From: Mangrovibacterium sp047972415
GTDB taxonomy: Bacteria; Bacteroidota; Bacteroidia; Bacteroidales; Prolixibacteraceae
Direction: 5' to 3'
DNA: 23,097 nucleotides
Assembly (NCBI GenBank): GCA_047972415.1
Contig: JBKEAN010000062.1
Span: 1-23,097 of the forward strand
In this document: piece after piece, positions 1 through 6,489 of the stretch
Layout of the letters: the number at the start of each line of letters is the position of its first letter
Numbering within the stretch: the first letter of the stretch is position 1
Notes under the pieces: model-generated
Databases searched by the model: none
The model's input: only the letters and a program-made list of their open reading frames with translations
What the model was told of the DNA's origin: nothing
Made by a program: the position numbers and the translations under genes

Positions 1-24
1 CGACACCAAAAACAACAAAAAACC

Positions 25-69
25 ATCAACCCCTTCAATTCTCTTCAACAGCCTCCAACGGTGTTCAAC
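25..69. repeat. degenerate 10-nt tandem repeat (TCAAC every ten bases)
   Basis: The pentamer TCAAC or a one-base variant recurs at 26, 35, 45, 55 (CCAAC) and 65, a spacing of 9, 10, 10 and 10 nt. On the minus strand it reads as TTGAA/TTGGA units such as GTTGAAG. It lies just downstream of the stop codon of the minus-strand gene at 74. It is not a hairpin and has no T-run, so it does not look like a terminator. Only about 4.5 units are visible and the window begins here, so the full extent is unknown. The periodicity is seen directly; any function is unknown. Confidence 0.5.
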
Positions 70-73
70 CATT

Positions 74-1351
74 TTAGGTCTTCTGCTTTTTCTTTTTGGC
101 AGCGGGAAAAAGTACATTGTTCAGAATAAGCCGGTAGCCTGGCGAGTTGGGGTACAGGCTCAAGTCGGTGGGCGGATCGCCAACCAAGTGGCGGTAGTCC
201 TCGGGGTCGTGGCCACCATAAAAAGTCCAAAAGCCTTTGCCCGATTCGCCGTGAATGTAGCGGGCTTCGCCGGCCACTTTATTTTCGCCCATTACCAGCA
301 CCTTCGATTTGACCAGCTTGCTGTTGAAAGCCGTTGTTTGCCCCATAAAGCCGCGGATAACGCGCTGGTGGTTTTGGGTGAGCATGGTGGGTACGGGGTC
401 CCACTTGGCCGAAAACTCGAACAAGCTGAAAAAGTCGTGATTTTGCGGTACCTGCCGGGTAGTGGTTACATCAATATCGGAGAACTTGTACTGGTACGGG
501 TTCATTTCGAGCCTGAAATTGGTAAAGGCCAGGCTCTGTTCGTAGTCGAGCTTTTGGTTGGCATCGGGGTCGGTCGGGTCGCCGTCGAACATGGCGCCGC
601 AAATATCCGTTCCGTGAGCCGCCATAGCAATGTCGTAAGTGTCGGTAGCAGCACACATGGCAAACAGAAAACCTCCCCTATCTACGTAATTGCGAACCTT
701 TTCGGCAACGGCCAACTTCATTTCCGACACCTTCAGAAAGCCATTATTGCGTGCCAATTCCTCGTTTGTGCGCACCTCCTCCTGATACCAGGGCATGTTG
801 CGGTAGTTGGCATAAAATTTTCCGAACTGGCCGGTAAAATCCTCATGGTGCAGGTGCAGCCAGTCGTAATCGTTCAGCCGCCCGTTCAGGATTTCCTGGT
901 CGTAAATTAAATCGTATTCTATTTCGGCGTAAGTCAGCACCATAGTTACGGCGTCGTCCCAGGGCTGTTTGTTTTTGGGCGAATACACCGCTATTTTCGG
1001 TGCCTTTTGCATGCTCACCGCATCCTGATTGACTGATGGGCTGGCAATTTCCGACAGGATGAGGTTGGCTTTGGCATCGGGCAGTTTTTCGGTATCAACC
1101 CCGCGTATCAGGCATTCGCGTTCCATTTCGGGGCTATATTGAACCAGGAAACTCCCCCCCCGGTAATTAAGCAACCACTTCACCTCAATCGCCTGACCGA
1201 GGGTCCAGTAGGCAATACCGTAAGCTTTCAGCTGGTTATGCTGCTGCTCGTCCATGGGAATGAGCAGGTACAACGCCTGGGTTTGTTTGCTCAGTATCAG
1301 GCTAAAAAACAAACACAGCAAAAGGGTTTTCAGTCCCCTAAAACGGGGCAT
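74..1351 (-). CDS. exported glutamine-amidotransferase-fold protein (often named asparagine synthetase B)
   Basis: A conserved Bacteroidota protein of about 425 residues with no proven function. The start at 1351 gives a normal signal peptide (basic MPRFRGLK, then a leucine/phenylalanine-rich core, then SKQTQA), so the mature protein should act in the periplasm or envelope. An alternative ATG at 1372 would add seven residues and lengthen the overlap with dnaB from 14 to 35 nt. From about residue 118 the chain looks like a class-I glutamine-amidotransferase or ThuA-like alpha/beta fold: a strand IAVYSP, a YDLIYDQEI strand, and a nucleophile-elbow-like segment GGFLFAMCAATD (Cys at about 233). 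The C-terminal part has GKGFWTFYGGHDPEDYRH and a lysine-rich tail. It lacks an N-terminal catalytic Cys2 and an SGGxDS ATP loop, so the common label asparagine synthetase B is not supported. It is probably co-transcribed with dnaB. Confidence 0.8.
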   Translation of the reverse strand: MPRFRGLKTLLLCLFFSLILSKQTQALYLLIPMDEQQHNQLKAYGIAYWTLGQAIEVKWLLNYRGGSFLVQYSPEMERECLIRGVDTEKLPDAKANLILSEIASPSVNQDAVSMQKAPKIAVYSPKNKQPWDDAVTMVLTYAEIEYDLIYDQEILNGRLNDYDWLHLHHEDFTGQFGKFYANYRNMPWYQEEVRTNEELARNNGFLKVSEMKLAVAEKVRNYVDRGGFLFAMCAATDTYDIAMAAHGTDICGAMFDGDPTDPDANQKLDYEQSLAFTNFRLEMNPYQYKFSDIDVTTTRQVPQNHDFFSLFEFSAKWDPVPTMLTQNHQRVIRGFMGQTTAFNSKLVKSKVLVMGENKVAGEARYIHGESGKGFWTFYGGHDPEDYRHLVGDPPTDLSLYPNSPGYRLILNNVLFPAAKKKKQKT

Positions 1352-2897
1352 CGTTCGGATCGGGTTTGCCATAACTAAAGCTTTTTTCGGTTTCGAAGCC
1401 GGTGTTGGCAGGCATTACCGGTTCGCCGCGGTCGCTGTTCATTTTCGAACTGAAGGTTTGTCCGAAGTTTCCGCCACCAATTTCAACCGGGATGTCGGTT
1501 TCCAGATCGGCAAAACGCACCTGTGCTTTTTTAAAGGCCAGCCGTACATCGCCCACCGAGCCGTTACGGTGTTTGGCAATAATAATTTCGGCCACACCAA
1601 GCAGCGAGTTTCCATTTTCGTCTTCGGTAATGCCGTAATACTCGGGCCTGTGAATAAAACACACCAGGTCGGCATCCTGTTCAATGGCACCCGATTCGCG
1701 CAAATCCGACAACTGCGGACGTTTCCCTTCGCGCGATTCCACGGCACGGCTCAACTGCGACAGTGCCAGGATGGGTACGTCCAACTCCTTGGCAATGGCC
1801 TTCAGCGAGCGCGAAATTAAACTTACCTCCTGCTCTCGGTTACCGCGTGTATCGCTACCGGCAGTCATCAGCTGCAAGTAATCCACGATAACTACGCCAA
1901 TGTTGTGCTGCATTTTCAGGCGGCGGCATTTTGCGCGAAATTCGAAGATGGACAATGCCGGCGTATCATCAATAAAAATGGGTGCATCTTCGAGTACTTT
2001 AATTTTACGGTTAAAGTTTTCCCATTCCCATTGGGCCAGCCGTCCGGTTTTTATTTTTTCGGAACCCAGCTCGGTTTCGGCGGCAATTAAACGGTTTACC
2101 AACTGCACCGAGGCCATCTCCAACGAGAAAATACCAACAGGTGCGCGGTGGTCAACAGCCATGTTCCGGGCCATGGAGAGTACAAAAGCTGTTTTACCCA
2201 TAGCCGGACGGGCTGCAATAATCACCAGGTCGGTTTTTTGCCATCCCGAGGTAATCCGGTCGAGCGCGGTAAAGCCGGTTGGTGTGCCACTCAGCCCGTC
2301 TTCGCGTTTCGACGCGGCTTCGAGCAACGCAGCGGCTTCTTTCAAAATCGGTTTTATAGGCAACATCTCTTTTTTGATGTTCCCTTCGGCCACTTTAAAG
2401 AGTGCAGTTTCGGAGAAATCGATCAAATCGTCCACGTCCATATTGGCATCGTAGGCCTTGGTCTGGATTTCGGACGACACCCGAATAAGTTCGCGCTGAA
2501 TGTATTTCTGGGCAATAATGCGGGCATGAAATTCGATGTGGGCTGCCGAAGCCACCCTGCTGGTAAGCTGGGTAATATATAGCGGGCCGCCTACTTCGTC
2601 CAGTTCGTTGCGGTTCTTCAGTTCCTGGGTTACCATCAGCAAATCCACCGGCTTTTCGTGGGTAGAGAGGTACTTGATGGCGTCGAATATTTTTTTGTGC
2701 TCGTCTTTGTAAAAGCTTGGCTCATCAATAATATCGGCCACGCTCACATAAGCATCGCGTTCGAGCATGAGGGCCCCCAACACGGCTTCTTCCACATCAA
2801 TGGCCTGCGGGGGTAACTTGCCGTATTGCGCATTAATCTGCTCAATGGTTGTATTGGGTTTTGCGTTTGTTCGGGTATTTTTGCGCTCTACTGCCAT
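1338..2897 (-). CDS. dnaB: replicative DNA helicase DnaB
   Basis: The hexameric helicase that unwinds DNA ahead of the replication fork and recruits primase. The 519-residue length is normal for Bacteroidota. The N-terminal DnaB domain spans about residues 25-130 (PPQAIDVEEAVLGALM is the usual opening). The RecA-like ATPase domain starts near residue 200 with SGTPTGFTALD. Walker A is ARPAMGKT (229-236), Walker B is VVIVDYLQLM (335-344), and the arginine-finger region LSQLSRAVESR follows. No intein or insertion interrupts it. The gene begins at ATG 2897 and its last 14 to 35 nt overlap the start of the downstream exported protein, so the two are probably translationally coupled. It follows the ddl terminator region, so it should have its own promoter in 2898-2975, although I could not pin one down. 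Confidence 0.98.
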   Translation of the reverse strand: MAVERKNTRTNAKPNTTIEQINAQYGKLPPQAIDVEEAVLGALMLERDAYVSVADIIDEPSFYKDEHKKIFDAIKYLSTHEKPVDLLMVTQELKNRNELDEVGGPLYITQLTSRVASAAHIEFHARIIAQKYIQRELIRVSSEIQTKAYDANMDVDDLIDFSETALFKVAEGNIKKEMLPIKPILKEAAALLEAASKREDGLSGTPTGFTALDRITSGWQKTDLVIIAARPAMGKTAFVLSMARNMAVDHRAPVGIFSLEMASVQLVNRLIAAETELGSEKIKTGRLAQWEWENFNRKIKVLEDAPIFIDDTPALSIFEFRAKCRRLKMQHNIGVVIVDYLQLMTAGSDTRGNREQEVSLISRSLKAIAKELDVPILALSQLSRAVESREGKRPQLSDLRESGAIEQDADLVCFIHRPEYYGITEDENGNSLLGVAEIIIAKHRNGSVGDVRLAFKKAQVRFADLETDIPVEIGGGNFGQTFSSKMNSDRGEPVMPANTGFETEKSFSYGKPDPNDAPF

Positions 2898-2935
2898 CTA
2901 AAATTCGTGTAAACGGGTTGATTTTCAATGCTTAG

Positions 2936-2960
2936 GTTTCGCTTCGGATTTTAGCGAAAC
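2936..2960. other. perfect 8-bp inverted repeat in the dnaB leader
   Basis: GTTTCGCT at 2936-2943 and AGCGAAAC at 2953-2960 are perfect reverse complements separated by nine bases. The octamer CGGATTTT occurs in the loop and again immediately after the stem, so an inverted and a direct repeat are interleaved. It sits 39 nt upstream of the dnaB start codon on the minus strand and downstream of the ddl terminator. No T-run follows on the minus strand, so it is more likely a leader structure or protein-binding site than a terminator. The role is unknown. Confidence 0.45.
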
Positions 2961-2975
2961 GGATTTTAAAGGTAT

Positions 2976-3001
2976 AAAAAAAGGGGCCTTTGCTGCCCCT
3001 T
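2976..3001 (-). terminator. rho-independent terminator after ddl
   Basis: On the minus strand AAGGGGC, a seven-base loop and GCCCCTT form a 7-bp GC-rich stem that runs straight into seven T residues (2976-2982 on the plus strand as A). It begins 24 nt after the ddl stop codon and separates ddl from dnaB. This is the standard architecture of an intrinsic terminator. Confidence 0.85.
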
Positions 3002-3024
3002 CAACCTATTTTCATACTATTTTT

Positions 3025-4002
3025 TTACACTACATTATCTAATATGATGAGGGTCAGCATGTCCTTCAACTCGCGTCCCATGGCTGCAATTTGTTGCGGA
3101 ATAAAGCTGGTGGCGGTCATTCCCGGGGTGGTGTTTACCTCGAGAAAGTAGAACAGTCCGTCTTTTAAGATGAAGTCGACCCGAACAATGCCCTTGCAGT
3201 TGCACAAGTCGTAAATACGCGAGGCCAGTTGCTGAATATCGTTGGTGAGTTCGGGCGAAATGCGGGCCGGTGTAATCTCATCCGTCATACCGACGGTGTA
3301 TTTGGCTTCAAAATCGAAGAATTCATTCTTTGGCAACACCTCGGTTACCGGAAAAATAAAGCTTTGGTTTTTCAGTTTCACCAGGCCGCAGGTAAATTCC
3401 TTTCCGTCGATAAATTCTTCCACCAGCACTTCGTCACCTTCAACCCAAGCTTTTTCAATGGCTGTTGCAAGGTCTTCCGCCCGTTTCACTTTGGTAACGC
3501 CAAAGCTCGAACCACCGGCATTGGGTTTTACAAAAACCGGCAAACTCAGCTGGTCCAGCAAAGCATCGGTGTCAATTGCGGCGCCCTTCATCAGCCGAAC
3601 CGATTTGGCCATGGGGATATCGAAATTACGCAGGTAATTGCTGCAGAAATATTTGTTGAAGGTGAGCGACGATGCGTGCACTCCACAAGTTGAATACGGT
3701 ACGTTTACCAGCTCGAAATAGCCCTGCAGGATACCATCCTCGCCGGGGGTTCCGTGAATGATGATGTAGGCAAAATCAAACTTCACTTTTTGCCCGCCTA
3801 CCCTAAAGCTGAAATCGCCTTTGTCCACATCGGCAATTTTCTGCCCGTCAAGCATCACCCACCACTGCATGTTTTTCATTTCAACCAACCACGGGTTGAA
3901 AAGTGTGGTATCGATGGATTGAAACACGTTTTTCCCACTTTGTACGGAAACGACGTACTCCGACGAATCGCCCCCGTAAACAACTGCTATATTCTTCTTC
4001 AT
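3025..4002 (-). CDS. ddl: D-alanine--D-alanine ligase
   Basis: A cytoplasmic ATP-grasp enzyme that joins two D-alanines for the peptidoglycan pentapeptide. The ATG at 4002 gives 325 residues beginning MKKNIAVVYGGDSSE, the usual Ddl opening; an in-frame TTG eight codons upstream is less likely. Motifs in order are the GGDSSE..VSVQSG D-Ala-binding loop (Glu then VS), IHGTPGEDG, the ATP-grasp lysine segment PVFVKPNAGGSSFGV, VEEFIDGKEFTCG, the omega-loop EAKYTVG (the Tyr here is typical of D-Ala rather than D-Lac specificity in characterised Ddls), and the metal-binding C-terminus YFLEVNTTPGMT. It follows the RluA-type gene after 162 nt, and PASTA protein, RluA-type synthase and Ddl occur together in many Bacteroidota, so it probably belongs to that transcription unit. 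A terminator follows it. Confidence 0.97.
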   Translation of the reverse strand: MKKNIAVVYGGDSSEYVVSVQSGKNVFQSIDTTLFNPWLVEMKNMQWWVMLDGQKIADVDKGDFSFRVGGQKVKFDFAYIIIHGTPGEDGILQGYFELVNVPYSTCGVHASSLTFNKYFCSNYLRNFDIPMAKSVRLMKGAAIDTDALLDQLSLPVFVKPNAGGSSFGVTKVKRAEDLATAIEKAWVEGDEVLVEEFIDGKEFTCGLVKLKNQSFIFPVTEVLPKNEFFDFEAKYTVGMTDEITPARISPELTNDIQQLASRIYDLCNCKGIVRVDFILKDGLFYFLEVNTTPGMTATSFIPQQIAAMGRELKDMLTLIILDNVV

Positions 4003-4082
4003 CAAACTTGAATTAACAAAGGCCAAATATCTGTATTAATTGTGAACCGAAGTTGCCTGCTTCGCGAAAAATTTTTGAGGGG

Positions 4083-4158
4083 GGGAAAGACTTGAACCGT
4101 GAGACCGAAAATGCCGAACATGGCCTTCTTTCTTTTCTCTCGGGAAAGCCAGCGTGAG
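4083..4158. repeat. short imperfect direct repeat (GGGAAAG...CGTGAG) between rluA-type gene and ddl
   Basis: GGGAAAG occurs at 4083-4089 and again at 4142-4148, each followed by CGTGAG (4098-4103 and 4153-4158). The two copies are 59 nt apart and differ in the spacer (8 versus 4 nt). The minus strand also contains GGTTCAAGTC, which resembles a tRNA T-loop, followed by a run of C. No cloverleaf can be drawn around it. It fills the 162-nt gap between the RluA-type gene and ddl, which otherwise holds no gene. It may be a dispersed repeat or remnant; this is inference. Confidence 0.3.
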
Positions 4159-4164
4159 CCTCTT

Positions 4165-5226
4165 CTACTCGCCCACTTCTCGGTTCGATATATAATCCCG
4201 CCATTTATCAATAGCATCCTTCATGTCCTGCGCCAGCTCCGAGTCAAAAAGCATTTCTTCGCCCGTTACCGGGTGTATAAAGCCCAGCGTTTTAGCATGT
4301 AAAGCCTGCCGTGGCAATAGTTTAAAACAATTTTGCACAAACTGCCGGTATTTGGCAAAGGTGGTTCCCCAAAGAATTTTGTCGCCACCATACACATCGT
4401 CGTTAAACAGCGGGTGCCCGATGTACTTCATGTGAACCCTGATTTGGTGCGTCCGGCCCGTTTCGAGTTGGCACTGCACCACACTCACGTAGCCCAACTC
4501 TTCGAGCAATTTGTAGTGGGTAACGGCCGGTTTGCCGCTTTCGCCATCCTCGTACACGGTAAATACCTGCCGGTTGGCCAGGCTTCGGGCAATATTACCT
4601 TCAATGGTTCCTTCGGGTTCGCGCAGGCGGCCCCACACCAAGGCTACATACTGACGATGGGTTGTTTTGTTGAAGAACTGCCTTGCCAAATGTGTTTTGG
4701 CCTGTTCGGTTTTTGCCACCACCAGCAATCCCGATGTATTTTTATCGATGCGGTGGACCAGTCCCGGGCGCGGGTCCGCGGTTTTAAACAGGGGCAAATC
4801 TTTGTAGCGCCAGGCCAGTGCGTTCACCAGTGTCCTGGAATAGTTGCCATGCCCCGGGTGAACCACCAAACCTGCCGGTTTATTAATCACAATTAAGTGA
4901 TCGTCCTCATAAACCACATCCAGTGGAATATCTTCGGGTATAATTTTCAGCTCGCGCCTGGGAAAATCCATCACAATGGAAATCTCGTCGCTTGGCTTCA
5001 CTTTGTAATTCGATTTAACGGGGCTTCCATTCACCAGTATGTTGCCCGAGTCGGCAGCTGCCTGGATTTTGCTGCGCGAAGCATTGTCAATCCGGTTTGC
5101 AATAAACTTATCAATACGGATCTGTGTTTGGCCCGGGTCTACTTTTAGGTTGAAGTGTTCGTAAAGTAGCTGCCCTTCGGCTTCTTCTTCCTGATCGTCA
5201 AAACTATCGTCAAATTCTTCCTGCAT
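4165..5226 (-). CDS. RluA-family 23S rRNA pseudouridine synthase (RluD-like)
   Basis: Converts specific uridines to pseudouridine, most likely in 23S rRNA (the RluC/RluD branch). The chain has 353 residues. An acidic N-terminus (about 1-18) precedes an S4 RNA-binding domain (about 35-90: RIDKFIANRIDNASRSKIQ, GNILVNG). The catalytic domain has the signature INKPAGLVVHPGHG and HRIDKNTSGLLVVAKT, in which Asp161 is the expected catalytic residue, and later GRTHQIRVHMKYIGHP. The ATG (5224-5226) directly abuts the TAA of the upstream PASTA gene (5227-5229), so the two are almost certainly one transcript with coupled translation. Which uridine it modifies cannot be read from sequence; RluD is the nearest family type. 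Confidence 0.93.
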   Translation of the reverse strand: MQEEFDDSFDDQEEEAEGQLLYEHFNLKVDPGQTQIRIDKFIANRIDNASRSKIQAAADSGNILVNGSPVKSNYKVKPSDEISIVMDFPRRELKIIPEDIPLDVVYEDDHLIVINKPAGLVVHPGHGNYSRTLVNALAWRYKDLPLFKTADPRPGLVHRIDKNTSGLLVVAKTEQAKTHLARQFFNKTTHRQYVALVWGRLREPEGTIEGNIARSLANRQVFTVYEDGESGKPAVTHYKLLEELGYVSVVQCQLETGRTHQIRVHMKYIGHPLFNDDVYGGDKILWGTTFAKYRQFVQNCFKLLPRQALHAKTLGFIHPVTGEEMLFDSELAQDMKDAIDKWRDYISNREVGE

Positions 5227-6057
5227 TTAAAATCCTTCCAGTGAATCGGTTTCCAAACTTGTTTTCGGGCTTAGGAGCTGCCTGTCCGGATTGACGCTCA
5301 ACCAAAGATCGATGGAGGCGCCCAAATCAATTTCGTCGTAGCTATCGGCCGATGGGCGCTGTTGCCACACTTGGGCAGCCAGTGTATCCTCGCGCGTTTG
5401 CACCGATTCGTCGTAAATTACAGCGCCAAGGTTCAAAAACAGGCTGGCAATTTCGCCTTTGGCCTGGCCCAGGGTTCCGCCCAACAGGTTGGGTACGACT
5501 GTTTTTTCGCCATCGCCCGATTTACCTATCAGCAAATCAATGTTGCTCCCTTTGTTTACGCGGGTTCCGGCTGGTACCGGCTGGCTGTTCATTCGTTGTT
5601 CGAGTACCAGGTTCGGAAACTCGGAGAGCTGGTATTCAACCCTCCCCACATTCAAGCCAACAGCCTGCATCATGCTCACTGCCTGTCGCAACGAAATATC
5701 GGTCAGGTGCGGCATAACAACCTGCTCGGGAGCCACAGCGCAAATGCTCAGAAAGATAGTCCGCCCTTCTTTTACCGAATGGCCTGCGGCCGGAACCTGC
5801 CCGATAACAGAGCCGGGAACTGCGCCATCGAGGTAAAGCGAATCGGCCACTTCAAACTCCAGGTTTTTCGATTTCAGCACCTGTTCGGCATCGTGTACCG
5901 ACATGCCCGTCAGGTCGGGCAACTCGAATGATTCGCCGTGATTGGTGTATATCCGTACCAACCAAAGCACAACAAACATCAGTAACAGGGTCAGCCCTAA
6001 AGCGATTAATACCTGTTTAAAAAAGGTTTTACTGGTTAGGAATGCTTTCAAACTCAT
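5227..6057 (-). CDS. membrane-anchored PASTA-domain protein
   Basis: A single-span membrane protein of 276 residues with its bulk in the periplasm. I chose ATG 6057 because it gives a short cytoplasmic tail (MSLKAFLTSKTFFKQ) directly before the membrane segment VLIALGLTLLLMFVVLWLV. A longer frame from 6180 would start inside the rpmH terminator and upstream of the likely promoter. Three PASTA repeats follow, each starting with a P-L-T-G or P-x-L pattern (ELPDLTGMSVHDAEQVL, VMPHLTDISLRQAVSMM, VVPNLLGGTLGQAKGEI) and ending in LxIG/LSICA strands. PASTA domains in other bacteria bind muropeptides and usually sit on PknB kinases; here there is no kinase domain. The neighbours (RluA-type synthase, Ddl) suggest a cell-wall-related role, but the function is unproven. 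Confidence 0.9.
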   Translation of the reverse strand: MSLKAFLTSKTFFKQVLIALGLTLLLMFVVLWLVRIYTNHGESFELPDLTGMSVHDAEQVLKSKNLEFEVADSLYLDGAVPGSVIGQVPAAGHSVKEGRTIFLSICAVAPEQVVMPHLTDISLRQAVSMMQAVGLNVGRVEYQLSEFPNLVLEQRMNSQPVPAGTRVNKGSNIDLLIGKSGDGEKTVVPNLLGGTLGQAKGEIASLFLNLGAVIYDESVQTREDTLAAQVWQQRPSADSYDEIDLGASIDLWLSVNPDRQLLSPKTSLETDSLEGF

Positions 6058-6090
6058 GTTGTATTGGAAATTTGAATTGGGTTGAAGCCA

Positions 6091-6120
6091 TAAAAATAGT
6101 TGAAAAAAAGAGACTGTCAG
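6091..6120 (-). promoter_or_regulatory. possible promoter for the PASTA/rluA-type/ddl unit
   Basis: On the minus strand a -7-like box TATTTTTA (6091-6098; one mismatch to TAnnTTTG) lies 19 nt after CTG (6118-6120; one mismatch to the -33 TTG). That spacing is right for the Bacteroidota primary sigma factor, and transcription would begin about 25 nt upstream of ATG 6057. Two mismatches make this only moderately likely. Confidence 0.38.
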
Positions 6121-6176
6121 CCTTTTGCAAACCGGAATAAAACTTGGCCCGAACAGGAACCGACCGCTCCAAACAC

Positions 6177-6210
6177 ACAAAAAGGTAAAGAATCGTAATT
6201 CTCTACCTTT
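6177..6210 (-). terminator. rho-independent terminator after rpmH
   Basis: AAAGGTAAAGAAT and ATTCTCTACCTTT (6181-6210) pair over 13 positions with one wobble, around a four-base loop. On the minus strand the stem ends in a T-rich tail. It begins 25 nt after the rpmH stop codon and insulates rpmH from the PASTA gene. Confidence 0.85.
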
Positions 6211-6235
6211 CTATGTCGTGTAACTTAGGTACTTC

Positions 6236-6394
6236 TTAACGTTTGTGACGTGGTTCGTCTGAAACAGTCAGTTTCTTCCGACCTTTCGCACGACGACTTT
6301 TCAATACGGCACGCCCGCCAACAGTCGCCATTCTTTCGCGAAAACCATGTTTGTTTTTGCGCTTTCTGTTCGATGGTTGAAATGTCCTTTTCAT
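6236..6394 (-). CDS. rpmH: 50S ribosomal protein L34
   Basis: A small basic protein of the large ribosomal subunit, 52 residues, found by reading the minus strand directly. It starts MKRTFQPSNRKRKNKHGFRE, continues RMATVGGRAVLKSRRAKGRK and ends KLTVSDEPRHKR. The core MKRTFQPSNRKR...HGFR.RM.T..GR.VL..RRAKGR is the universal L34 signature; the 5-6 residue C-terminal extension after the RKKLTVSD segment is usual in Bacteroidota. It has its own strong promoter (6440-6471) and terminator (6177-6210), so it forms a single-gene unit. Unlike in many other bacteria, rnpA and yidC do not follow it, and rsmG lies upstream on the same strand. Confidence 0.98.
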   Translation of the reverse strand: MKRTFQPSNRKRKNKHGFRERMATVGGRAVLKSRRAKGRKKLTVSDEPRHKR

Positions 6395-6439
6395 TGGTAT
6401 ATCTTTTTAATTATTTTCTTCTCCGCTTATTTCGGACTG

Positions 6440-6471
6440 CAAAAATATATCTTTTTTAATTCCGGCCAAAA
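6440..6471 (-). promoter_or_regulatory. Bacteroidota sigma-A promoter of rpmH
   Basis: Read on the minus strand, TTTTGG (6466-6471) contains the -33 TTG, then exactly 19 nt, then TATTTTTG (6440-6447), a perfect match to the TAnnTTTG -7 consensus of the Bacteroidota primary sigma factor. The predicted transcription start near 6433 leaves a leader of about 40 nt before ATG 6394. This is the best promoter in the window and good evidence for the phylum. Confidence 0.8.
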
Positions 6472-6489
6472 CATCCTGGGTTATTTTCC

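Noticed and set aside
188..910. A 240-residue open frame on the plus strand, and similar frames opposite dnaB, the RluA-type gene, gcvP and others
   Set aside because: They lie entirely opposite well-supported genes, have no family motif, and their codon pattern is the antisense image of the real gene.
74..1351. Asparagine synthetase B
   Set aside because: There is no Cys2 nucleophile and no SGGxDS motif, and the protein carries a signal peptide, so the common database name is not supported.
4003..4026. TTG start for ddl eight codons upstream of ATG 4002
   Set aside because: MKKNIAVVYGG is the normal Ddl N-terminus, and TTG starts are rare in the phylum. The same reasoning rejects the TTG start of pcm at 18669.
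4075..4165. A tRNA gene on the minus strand
   Set aside because: Only a T-loop-like GGTTCAAGTC is present. The T-stem does not pair (CACGG against CTTTC) and no acceptor or anticodon stem can be built upstream.
6058..6180. A longer PASTA protein starting at 6180
   Set aside because: It would begin inside the rpmH terminator and upstream of the probable promoter, and it adds 41 residues that place the membrane anchor unusually far from the N-terminus.
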